Positions 7,553 to 13,900 of a stretch of DNA of 17,119 nucleotides are shown piece by piece. Position 1 is the stretch's first letter. Each line of letters begins with the position of its first letter. The notes beneath the pieces were generated by a model that saw only the letters and a list, made by a program, of their open reading frames with translations, was not told where the DNA came from and did no database searches. Position numbers and translations under genes: made by a program. The DNA comes from VRUE01 sp044867925 (GTDB taxonomy: Bacteria > Actinomycetota > Thermoleophilia > Solirubrobacterales > 70-9), in NCBI GenBank assembly GCA_044867925.1, contig JBIOVV010000033.1, positions 1 to 17,119 of the forward strand, written 5' to 3'.

Positions 7553-8695
7553 GTGGATTTCGCCCTGACGGACGAGCAGGAGGACTTCGTCGACGCGATC
7601 CGGCGCTACTGCGATCACGAGTGCGGCACGCCGGACCAGCGCGAGCGCCTCACCGACGGCTACCGCGACCACCACAACGCGACGATCTACAAGGAGATGG
7701 CCGAGCTCGGCTGGCTCGGGGTGACGATCCCAGAGGAGTACGGCGGCTCGGGCGGCTCGATGCTCGATGCCTGCGTCTTCATGGAGGAGACCTCCCGCGC
7801 CCTCGCCCCGATCGGCGGTTACGCGACGACGCTGATCGTCGCCGGCGCGACCCAGCGCTTCGGCACCGAGGAGCAGAAGCAGGAGATCCTCGGCGGCATC
7901 GCCGGGGGCGCTGTGGAGGCGATCGCGATGACCGAGCCCGAGGCCGGCTCCGACGTCGGCTCGCTCACCACCTTCGCCGAGAGCGTCGACGACGGCTTCG
8001 TCCTCAACGGGCAGAAGGTCTTCTGCTCCAACGCCCACATCGCCGACCACATCCTCGTTGTCTGCCGCACCACTCGCTCAGCGTCCAAGCACGAGGGCCT
8101 GACGATGATCTGGCTGCCGCGCGAGACCGACGGGCTCGAGATCGTCCCGATCGACACCATGGGCGGCCGCGACACCAACCATCTCTACCTCACTGACGTC
8201 GCGGCGCCTGCCGACGCCGTGCTCGGCCAGGTCGACCAGGCCTGGACCCAGCTGATGGCCGGGCTCAACGTCGAGCGCCTGATCCTCGCCGCGACGATGC
8301 TCGGCATCGCCCAGCGCGTCTTCGACGACCTGATCGTCTACGTCAAGGAGCGCGAGCAGTTCGGCCGCCCGATCGGCTCCTTCCAGGCGCTGCAGCACCG
8401 CATCGCCGACATGGCGACCGAGATCGAGGCGGCCCGCCTGATGACCCGCTGGGTCGCCACGCTCACCGACGAGGACCCGGACCGCATGCTCCCCCGCGAG
8501 GCCTCGATGGTGAAGCTCTTCGTCACCGAGACGACCAAGCGCGCCGCGCTCGAAGGCATGCAGATGATGGGCGGCTACGGCTACGCCTCCGAGTACGACA
8601 TGGAGCGCCTCGTCCGCACCTCCCTCGTCTCGACGATCTACGGCGGCACCTCCGAGATCCAGCGCAACATCATCGCCAAGACGTTCGGGCTCTGA
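7553..8695 (+). CDS. acyl-CoA dehydrogenase
   Basis: A 380-residue FAD enzyme that introduces the alpha-beta double bond into acyl-CoA thioesters. The N-terminal helical domain begins DFALTDEQEDF. The FAD/substrate signature AIAMTEPEAGSDVGS is near residue 125. The C-terminal helical domain holds REQFGRPIGSFQALQHRIADM, MQMMGGYGYASEY and the end motif YGGTSEIQRNIIAKTFGL. The usual medium-chain catalytic Glu (YEGT) is Gly here, while GLNVERLILA carries a Glu at the place used by isovaleryl- and long-chain-type enzymes, suggesting that catalytic arrangement. The GTG at 7553 matches the family N-terminus. No Shine-Dalgarno is seen, and the transcript may be leaderless. No beta-oxidation partner is adjacent. 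Confidence 0.95.
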   Translation: MDFALTDEQEDFVDAIRRYCDHECGTPDQRERLTDGYRDHHNATIYKEMAELGWLGVTIPEEYGGSGGSMLDACVFMEETSRALAPIGGYATTLIVAGATQRFGTEEQKQEILGGIAGGAVEAIAMTEPEAGSDVGSLTTFAESVDDGFVLNGQKVFCSNAHIADHILVVCRTTRSASKHEGLTMIWLPRETDGLEIVPIDTMGGRDTNHLYLTDVAAPADAVLGQVDQAWTQLMAGLNVERLILAATMLGIAQRVFDDLIVYVKEREQFGRPIGSFQALQHRIADMATEIEAARLMTRWVATLTDEDPDRMLPREASMVKLFVTETTKRAALEGMQMMGGYGYASEYDMERLVRTSLVSTIYGGTSEIQRNIIAKTFGL

Positions 8696-8725
8696 GACCG
8701 GCATACTTCTCCGAGCAGGGTGAGA

Positions 8726-8821
8726 GCGCCCGTAGCTCAGTGGTCAACGGGGTTTTAACGAGCCCCAAAGAGCGCCGGTCTTTCAAGCCGGAGGTCGAGA
8801 GTTCGATTCTCTCCGGGCGCA
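8726..8821 (+). tRNA. tRNA-Glu (anticodon TTC) with enlarged D-loop
   Basis: The arms pair well: acceptor GCGCCCG with CGGGCGC (8814-8820), D-stem GCTC/GAGC (8735-8738, 8770-8773), anticodon stem CCGGT/GCCGG with loop CTTTCAA (anticodon TTC), T-stem GAGAG/CTCTC with loop TTCGATT, discriminator A. The D-loop is 31 nt instead of about 10. Removing 8748-8768 restores a standard loop with A14, G18-G19 and A21. The extra 21 nt lie next to CAA on both sides and can form a hairpin, GGGGT with GCCCC (8749-8753, 8762-8766). Whether it is processed, tolerated or dead is unknown. It is the integration site of the following island. Confidence 0.8.
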
Positions 8822-8984
8822 TTTCGTCGCCTTCCTCGCGATGCCGTTCTATGCCCGGTGCAGAGCCGTTTGCGCCGGTCTCCCTCGAATCGCCGTTTCT
8901 CGCGTCGCCCCGACGTTCTGGGCCGTTCCTGACGGCCTCTGTCTCATTCCAGTCTCATTTCGGCGGCGTCGCGACGGCCCAGAC

Positions 8985-9352
8985 GGCACCAAGACCGACC
9001 AGGAGACACGACGCGGGGAGGACCGTCCCCGTCCCGGCCACCCTCGCCTGGATGATCGAAGCCCAGATTCAGCTCAATGCCGAGGACTGCGATCTCCTCT
9101 TCACGACCCCAACCGGCCGCATGTGGCGAGAGCGCAACTTCTACCGCGAGCTCTGGCACCCAACCCAGCAAGCCTCCGGCCTAAACATCCGCCCCACGAG
9201 TGCCGCCACTCCTACCTCATCCACCTCCGCGCTGCTGGCATTAACGACCCGATCTAGGCGAGATCGCCGGCCATCGCGTCGAGACGATGCTGGCTCGGTA
9301 TACGCACGCGGTGAGAGGGAGCTTTAGTGCGATACGAACCGTTATCGACTAA
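8985..9352 (+). pseudogene. decayed tyrosine recombinase (integrase), C-terminal catalytic part
   Basis: The remnant reads through three frames. From about 8985 is a piece resembling the GTKTD strand, then RTVPVPATLAWMIEAQIQL...GRMWRERNFYREL in another frame. After a frameshift near 9194 comes the box II motif HECRHSYLIHLRAAGINDP. After a second shift near 9250 come DLGEIAGHRVETMLARYTHAV, with the GH pair and nucleophile Tyr, and a stop at 9350-9352. The N-terminal DNA-binding domains and the box I arginine are missing. It sits directly after tRNA-Glu, where an element that uses this tRNA would carry its integrase. It cannot make an active enzyme. The last 4 bp overlap the TIR gene end. Confidence 0.85.
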
Positions 9353-10542
9353 GTCCTAGCCTTCAACTGCCCGCGCGACATGCCCTCCCAAGTTTCGATG
9401 ACGTGCTGGCCATCGATCAGGCTTTGAAGCGAACTTCGCATCTGTTTGATGGGGATTTCGAGCTCGCGGCTGAAGCTAGCGCTGTCATCAAAGACCGTGA
9501 TCATGCCTTGGACTGCCTCTCCCGCTTGTCGAGTGCTTTTCACCAATCCAGTAACCGAGGAGAAGAATTCCTCGCTTTCGGTCGGGCTTTCCTCCGCTTG
9601 CTCTGCGACCAGGCCAATCAACTGGGTGACGGCTGGATCGAGAATGACCAAATCTGCTGTGTACTGCGAAGCGAGCTGCTCAAGCTTGTCCGCGGGTTCT
9701 GTTAGGTGCGTGGCCAATCGATTGGCAACCGCCAAGCGGCCCTTAAAGCCCTTCCCTTGCTCGTCGGATTGCTTGATTTCATCGGTTGCCTCTGTTGTCA
9801 GTGTCCCGACGGTCTCAATCTCGGCCGAGATCGCCTGAAGTGTCTCTGTAATGCGAGGAAAGGCAGCTTCGCCCTCCGCCAGCAATTCGAGGAGCCCCAT
9901 CTCCCCTGCGGAAACTGAGCCACTTCCATTGAGCTCGCTCATGGTCTTGATGTCATCGAGGGACGCCGGCTCAGGTTCCTCGTCCTTCTCGCCATCAGCT
10001 GGAGCCACTGAAGACTCGGAAATCACTGCCTTTTGCCCCCGTTGTTGTGAAACTTCCCACAGCCTTTTTGCAAGCCGATTGACCGCGAGGCGGTAGGGCT
10101 GAGTGGTCTCATCGAGAAAGCGAAGCGTGCGCCAGTCTTCCATCTGGCTGTCTGCGACTAGTCTGACCGCAGGATCCGTCAGGTCGCCAGTCTCTATGGC
10201 GGGCACGTCTACGAGGTAGAGGGGCATGATCAACCCTTCGACACCAAGCTCGCCCGCCTGCTCCGCAAATCCCAAAAGCTCGTTTCTGCATTCCTCGCTC
10301 GCGAAGTAACGAGGTGTGATGATCGGGATGAAGAAAGTGGTGCCCTGAATTGCCCCCTTTAGCTGGGTACCCCATTGATTACCCCACTTGAGGCTTGCGC
10401 TGTCGAGGAAGAGGTCCAGCTCGATCCCGCCGGTGAGCACCCCGTATTCCTCTTGAACATGCTCCGCGAGACGCCCGATCGCTCCGTGCATCGCGTCGTT
10501 GTCCTTATGGACGTAGCTCCAAAATCCCAGTGGCGTACCCAT
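9349..10542 (-). CDS. TIR-domain protein with helical C-terminal domain
   Basis: 397 residues. The TIR domain spans about 4-150: FWSYVHKD (7-14), LFLDSASLKWGNQW (44-57), FIPIITPRYFASEECRNEL (71-89), with Glu88 placed like the catalytic Glu of NAD-cleaving TIR domains (C-x-x-E). A Glu/Asp-rich linker (near EKDEEPEPAS) is followed by about 200 residues of predicted helix and coiled coil, with no membrane segment. Bacterial TIR proteins commonly deplete NAD+ during phage defence; here the helical part may be the sensor or oligomerisation region. ATG 10542 is chosen because the TIR domain starts there. The open upstream part lies antisense to the toxin gene. There is no clear Shine-Dalgarno. GC is visibly lower than in flanking genes. 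Confidence 0.88.
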   Translation of the reverse strand: MGTPLGFWSYVHKDNDAMHGAIGRLAEHVQEEYGVLTGGIELDLFLDSASLKWGNQWGTQLKGAIQGTTFFIPIITPRYFASEECRNELLGFAEQAGELGVEGLIMPLYLVDVPAIETGDLTDPAVRLVADSQMEDWRTLRFLDETTQPYRLAVNRLAKRLWEVSQQRGQKAVISESSVAPADGEKDEEPEPASLDDIKTMSELNGSGSVSAGEMGLLELLAEGEAAFPRITETLQAISAEIETVGTLTTEATDEIKQSDEQGKGFKGRLAVANRLATHLTEPADKLEQLASQYTADLVILDPAVTQLIGLVAEQAEESPTESEEFFSSVTGLVKSTRQAGEAVQGMITVFDDSASFSRELEIPIKQMRSSLQSLIDGQHVIETWEGMSRGQLKART

Positions 10543-10556
10543 ATGGTGATCATATG
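10540..10556. promoter_or_regulatory. paired CATATG palindromes at the TIR start
   Basis: Two CATATG hexamers (10540-10545 and 10551-10556) are separated by GTGAT, so their centres are 11 bp apart, about one helical turn. The left copy covers the TIR start codon. The pair lies in the divergent region shared with the toxin-antitoxin operon and would suit a dimeric ribbon-helix-helix repressor. Operator function is inferred. Confidence 0.35.
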
Positions 10557-10579
10557 AGATCCATTTCGAGAACGCCGTC

Positions 10580-10608
10580 TCGACCAGATACGTATTTCGT
10601 ATTACAAT
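10580..10608 (+). promoter_or_regulatory. promoter of the toxin-antitoxin operon
   Basis: TCGACC (10580-10585) and TACAAT (10603-10608) are separated by 17 bp and resemble the sigma-70/SigA -35 and -10 boxes. The expected start of transcription is about 10615, which is the first base of the toxin's GTG codon, so the mRNA would be leaderless. Confidence 0.55.
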
Positions 10609-10614
10609 TCTCCT

Positions 10615-10851
10615 GTGGAGGTCCATTCGTCGGCACGGAAACATGGCGTGGCCGATGAGGACATCGAACACGTGATCGAGAACGTAATGAGCATTGACGA
10701 CCAGGACGACGACACGCGGCTGTATCTCGGGCCGGCTCGGAATGCCGATCTTCTTGAGGTCGTCACGATCGTTCGTGACGACGGGTCTGAGCTGGTGATT
10801 CACGCGATGAAGATGAGGCCGAAGTATCGGCGACTCCTACCGGGGGATTGA
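10615..10851 (+). CDS. BrnT-like toxin of a type II toxin-antitoxin pair
   Basis: A 78-residue protein beginning VEVHSSARKHGVADEDIEHV and ending VIHAMKMRPKYRRLLPGD. The KHGV segment, the strand LLEVVTIVRDDG and the terminal basic VIHAMKMRPKYRR resemble small RelE/BrnT-fold ribonuclease toxins. The gene is followed 2 nt later by a ribbon-helix-helix antitoxin, and toxin-first order is usual for brnTA. The GTG start at 10615 coincides with the predicted transcription start. The family assignment rests on pattern and context, so the RNase activity is inferred. Confidence 0.65.
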   Translation: MEVHSSARKHGVADEDIEHVIENVMSIDDQDDDTRLYLGPARNADLLEVVTIVRDDGSELVIHAMKMRPKYRRLLPGD

Positions 10852-10853
10852 CG

Positions 10854-11135
10854 ATGGCGAGAAAGAAAACTCATGGCAAGACTGCCAGCGGCAAACCGAT
10901 CACCGATGACTTGATCGACAAGTTGGCCAAGAAGGCCGAGGCTGGCTACGACGTGGAGGAGACGCTTCGCCGTCGCCCTGGTCGGCCGACGATCGGTTCG
11001 GCTCCGGCTCGGGTGGAGTCTGTCCGCCTTGACCCGGAGTTGCGCGAGGCGCTTGATGTGCGCGCCAAGCGCGACCATGAGCCTGCGTCTTCTGTCATCC
11101 GCAAGGCGCTTCGCCAGTATCTGCAAGCTGGCTGA
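10854..11135 (+). CDS. ribbon-helix-helix (CopG/BrnA-like) antitoxin
   Basis: 93 residues. The N-terminal half (TASGKPITDDLIDKL, then AEAGYDVEETLRRRPGRP) is a conserved pattern in actinobacterial antitoxins of this kind. The C-terminal half, ESVRLDPELREALDVRA then SSVIRKALRQYL, is a ribbon-helix-helix DNA-binding unit: one strand and two helices. The ATG is 2 nt after the toxin's TGA, with a G-rich site (CGGGGG) 8 nt before. It would neutralise the toxin and repress the shared promoter, perhaps also affecting the divergent TIR gene. An in-frame TTG at 10848 is a less likely start. Confidence 0.82.
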   Translation: MARKKTHGKTASGKPITDDLIDKLAKKAEAGYDVEETLRRRPGRPTIGSAPARVESVRLDPELREALDVRAKRDHEPASSVIRKALRQYLQAG

Positions 11136-11193
11136 TGCGCTGCAATCGCTGAGTTCGAGCGAGATGATCGAAGGATGGAAGACATTGACCACT

Positions 11194-11223
11194 GGCAGCT
11201 TGGCGCCGTGGTATGAAGCTGCC
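11194..11223. terminator. inverted repeat between convergent antitoxin and DUF262 genes
   Basis: GGCAGCTT (11194-11201) and AAGCTGCC (11216-11223) are perfect 8-bp arms with a 14-nt loop, inside the 100-bp convergent gap. There is no clear T run on either side, so it may be a weak bidirectional terminator or a protein site. Confidence 0.45.
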
Positions 11224-11235
11224 GACGTCGGATTG

Positions 11236-12879
11236 CTATTCGGAGAATATTGAGATGATCTCGCGTTTCTCGACCGTTTGTTGAAACTGGTTGAGAAGGT
11301 ACGGTTCAAGCAGTTCAAGCCGTAGCTGCATGAATTGCTGCCAGTTAATCCCGAGTCCACTGGTGTGTTGCAGTGGGGGAAAGAACTGTGACTCAGGAAA
11401 GCCCTCGAGTTCGGCCTCGGACAAGACTTGCTCGATGCCGAGCCGACGGATCTTGCCCGCCGTCTTGCGGGTGGCGAGTATGTGAGTAAGAACTCGGAGA
11501 TGTGGGCGCTCTGCCTCGGGTGTATCGTCGTCCTCGGGCTTTGGCGCTACCGAGACCGGGACCACGCCCTCGCTCCACGGGTCAAGGTCGAGCTCATCCC
11601 CAAGCGGATCTCTTGCCCGATGAGCGGCGAGAAGGCAGATAAACACCTTCCACAGAGCCCCCTGCTTGCGACGAGTTGCTCCCAAGAGGATGTCTTTGTT
11701 TACCGGCTCGACCGAGAGGACATTGCTGGAGCTAAGGGTCTCACTTAGTGTTTCATACTCCGAAACCGCCCGGGTGTTGGCTGCGGCGTCGAAGCGCAAG
11801 GAGAACGCGCGCGAAAAGAACCAGGTTCGCAGAATGTCCTTGTGGCTGTCGAGTTTGACGTCGACCGCGAGGGCGGCGAGAATCACCAACTGGTTGGAGT
11901 ACGGAAGCCACTCTCGCTTGATCACTCCGCACTCTTCGACAAGGAAGTGGATCGCTGATTCCATCCCTTCTACTGCCGCTTCCCAGCGGTCGTGGATAGC
12001 CTCCTTCGGGATTTTCAAGATCGCCTCCTGGCGCACGTTCTTGTCGCGCCGCAGGGCGATCGCTTGTAGGACCGGAAGCCCGTTCTCTCCGAGGAAGCGC
12101 TCGAGCAAGCCCGCTTCCAAGCGAGCGTCGTCCCAGTAGGTGCGGAGGTTCCATTGCGGTTCGTAGACGCGGGCGACGACGAGATCGAAGGAGCCGAGGG
12201 TCTCGCCTTCTCGGTTGAGGCGCTCGAAGATCCGTGCGACGACCCCTTCCTCGAGGTCGGATCCAATCAGGACCGCCGCCAATGGGTACTCATGGATGAT
12301 CGAAAGATGGTCGGCGTAGAGCGAGGCGAGCGAAAGAGTCAGCTCGCGTCGTATCGACTCATCGGCTGCCGCGATCACCCTGTCCCGCCAGGCAAAGTAG
12401 TCCTCCGCCGAGCGCAGGGCGTAGAGAGGTACCCACTCGTCGACTCCCTCCCAAGGCTTGTCGCGGTATTTCTCGTCCCACGTCTCCCTGGGGAAACTGC
12501 GCAGCCCCTGCTCAAGGACATCGATGTCGCCTGATCCGAGCTGCGACGCTTGCGCGGCGTAGACGGTCGGCCCCTTGTCGTGCAGGGCGAAATAGAGCGA
12601 GGTCAGCCGTTGCTGACCGTCGAGCACGGTGTAACGGATCGGTCTGCTGATTTCGGGGCCTTCGACGAAGGATCTGATCTCAACATGTTCGGGCTCCTCC
12701 TCAACCAGGAGGAGGCTGCCTGCCGGCCAGCCCATCAGCAGGGTCGCGAGAAACGACCTGATGTCGGGCTCCGTCCAGTCGAAGTCGCGCTGGAAGTCGG
12801 CCAACACCATCGTCCCCTTGTCAATCATCTGCCCCAGCTCGATTAGCGAGAGCTCCTCGGTGCGCAGCCCGGTCTTCAT
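11236..12879 (-). CDS. DUF262-domain protein (GmrS/SspE-like N-domain)
   Basis: 547 residues. The DUF262 domain (ParB/Srx-like fold) occupies about the first 250: VLADFQRDFDWTEPDIRSFL (26-45), GWPAGSLLL (50-58), the nucleotide-associated motif TVLDGQQRLTS near 84-94, and IFERLNREGETLGSFDL near 215. The middle helical region (LPYSNQLVILAALA, WFFSRAFSLRF) is usual for full-length family members. I see no DUF1524/HNH nuclease motif at the C-terminus, unlike GmrSD or SspE. Family members act in restriction of modified phage DNA or NTP-dependent defence. The ATG overlaps the stop of the upstream two-TM gene (ATGA), implying coupled translation. Function here is inferred. Confidence 0.88.
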   Translation of the reverse strand: MKTGLRTEELSLIELGQMIDKGTMVLADFQRDFDWTEPDIRSFLATLLMGWPAGSLLLVEEEPEHVEIRSFVEGPEISRPIRYTVLDGQQRLTSLYFALHDKGPTVYAAQASQLGSGDIDVLEQGLRSFPRETWDEKYRDKPWEGVDEWVPLYALRSAEDYFAWRDRVIAAADESIRRELTLSLASLYADHLSIIHEYPLAAVLIGSDLEEGVVARIFERLNREGETLGSFDLVVARVYEPQWNLRTYWDDARLEAGLLERFLGENGLPVLQAIALRRDKNVRQEAILKIPKEAIHDRWEAAVEGMESAIHFLVEECGVIKREWLPYSNQLVILAALAVDVKLDSHKDILRTWFFSRAFSLRFDAAANTRAVSEYETLSETLSSSNVLSVEPVNKDILLGATRRKQGALWKVFICLLAAHRARDPLGDELDLDPWSEGVVPVSVAPKPEDDDTPEAERPHLRVLTHILATRKTAGKIRRLGIEQVLSEAELEGFPESQFFPPLQHTSGLGINWQQFMQLRLELLEPYLLNQFQQTVEKREIISIFSE

Positions 12880-13724
12880 TCGACCGCCCTCTCATCAATG
12901 GGGCCGAGGCCGTCAAGGTTCAGCTGGGTGGTAAGCCAGTTGGAGAGAAAGGGGTCAGTGCCTTCACCGACCTCGAAGACAATGGGGCGAACTGAATTGG
13001 GGGCGCCGACGATCGAACTCATTTGGATCACCCAGCGGTGATCGCAGTAGACGAGTCCGACTGACGGGAATCCCTCGTAGTGGGAGACCCGCAGACGGCA
13101 GCCGGAGGAAAGCGAGGGAGTGGTCCGTTGCGCGTTGTCCCAGGCCTCGCTGATCTTCAGCTGTAGCTCCTCGAGCCGCTTCCCGGTCTCGGCCTCGGTC
13201 AGTTCGAGGCGCTTGGCGAGCGCCGGAATTCCGGCGCCGGCCGGTTTCGGGATGAATACCTCGATCTCGGTGGGACCCCGCTTCCCCGCCTCAAGGGCGG
13301 CTTTCCACTCGGTCGAGTTGAGCCAAGCGTCGGTGGGGCTGTCGGGGACGAAGCGGATTGTTTTCGTCCCCGCGAAAAAGCCGTCCCAATCCACCGGATG
13401 GTCCCTGACCCCGGTGAGACCGGAAGCCCGCAGAGTCGCATCAAGCTGGACCGCCTCTAGGATCGGTCTGGCCTGATCTGCAACTGCAGACAAGATCTCA
13501 TCGCTTAGCTTTCGGCGCAGGAAGATCTCGTAGGGAAAGCTGATCAGGCCGATCCCGAAGGTGACGGCCGCGATGTTCTCGAGCGCGGTGGTGAGGATTC
13601 CCGCGGGCAGGATTGCCGAAAGCAGTAGGCCGATCACCCCAAGGGCGAGGAAGGTCACGCCCAGCGCGTAGGCTCTGTCGATCCACTCGGTGACGTATGT
13701 CTTGGCCGATTTCTTTGAATTCAT
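12876..13724 (-). CDS. two-TM membrane protein of unknown function, partner of the DUF262 gene
   Basis: 282 residues. Two hydrophobic helices lie at about 18-41 (ALGVTFLALGVIGLLLSAIL) and 47-66 (NIAAVTFGIGLISFPYEI), followed by a cytoplasmic domain of about 215 residues with alternating helices and strands (TEIEVFIPKP; RLRVSHYEGFPSVGLVYCD). The strand pattern loosely recalls phospholipase-D-like folds, but no HKD motif is present, so I do not assign that. ATG 13724 is preferred because GGAG stands 6 nt upstream; the frame is open to 13919, but that crosses the att remnant. First gene of a coupled two-gene operon. A membrane-acting effector or sensor in defence is a hypothesis. Confidence 0.8.
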   Translation of the reverse strand: MNSKKSAKTYVTEWIDRAYALGVTFLALGVIGLLLSAILPAGILTTALENIAAVTFGIGLISFPYEIFLRRKLSDEILSAVADQARPILEAVQLDATLRASGLTGVRDHPVDWDGFFAGTKTIRFVPDSPTDAWLNSTEWKAALEAGKRGPTEIEVFIPKPAGAGIPALAKRLELTEAETGKRLEELQLKISEAWDNAQRTTPSLSSGCRLRVSHYEGFPSVGLVYCDHRWVIQMSSIVGAPNSVRPIVFEVGEGTDPFLSNWLTTQLNLDGLGPIDERAVE

Positions 13725-13727
13725 AGA

Positions 13728-13755
13728 GCGCTCCGGCAAGCCTAGTGCGGAGCGC
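13728..13755 (-). promoter_or_regulatory. inverted repeat covering the ribosome site of the two-TM gene
   Basis: GCGCTCCG (13728-13735) and CGGAGCGC (13748-13755) are perfect 8-bp arms with a 12-nt spacer. In the minus-strand mRNA the downstream arm contains the GGAG ribosome site just before ATG 13724, so the hairpin would hide it. It could instead be a DNA operator. Confidence 0.5.
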
Positions 13756-13824
13756 GCTCGTGGGCGAGTTTCATCTCGGTCACATGGTCTTCGCAAGTCC
13801 GCTGCCGCGCGGCCCACCCTCAGC

Positions 13825-13873
13825 CTTTCAAGCCGAAGGTCGAGAGTCGATCCTCTCCGGCCTATTTCGTCGC
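13825..13873 (+). repeat. degenerate copy of tRNA-Glu 3' half (distal attachment site)
   Basis: This segment matches 8780-8830 at 45 of 51 positions, with four mismatches and two single-base gaps: anticodon loop CTTTCAA, variable loop AGGTC, T-arm GAGAG...CTCTC, and beyond the tRNA end ATTTCGTCGC. It is in the same orientation as the intact tRNA-Glu. This is the arrangement left by integration into a tRNA gene, and the recombinase remnant is at the other end. The lost bases mean it cannot fold as a tRNA. Confidence 0.85.
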
Positions 13874-13900
13874 TCCCGTCAGCGCCGGGATGATGCGAAG

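Noticed and set aside
6694..8196. 500-residue open frame on the plus strand
   Set aside because: It crosses the phosphatase (antisense), the tRNA fragment and the acyl-CoA dehydrogenase in the wrong frame.
10543..10803. N-terminal extension of the TIR gene
   Set aside because: It is fully antisense to the toxin gene and its promoter; the TIR domain begins at Met 10542.
11236..11700. HNH/DUF1524 nuclease domain at the C-terminus of the DUF262 protein
   Set aside because: No His-Asn-His type motif or conserved DHxxP-like pattern could be read in the C-terminal 150 residues.
12876..13470. Phospholipase-D-like nuclease domain in the two-TM protein
   Set aside because: The strand pattern is suggestive, but no HKD motif is present.
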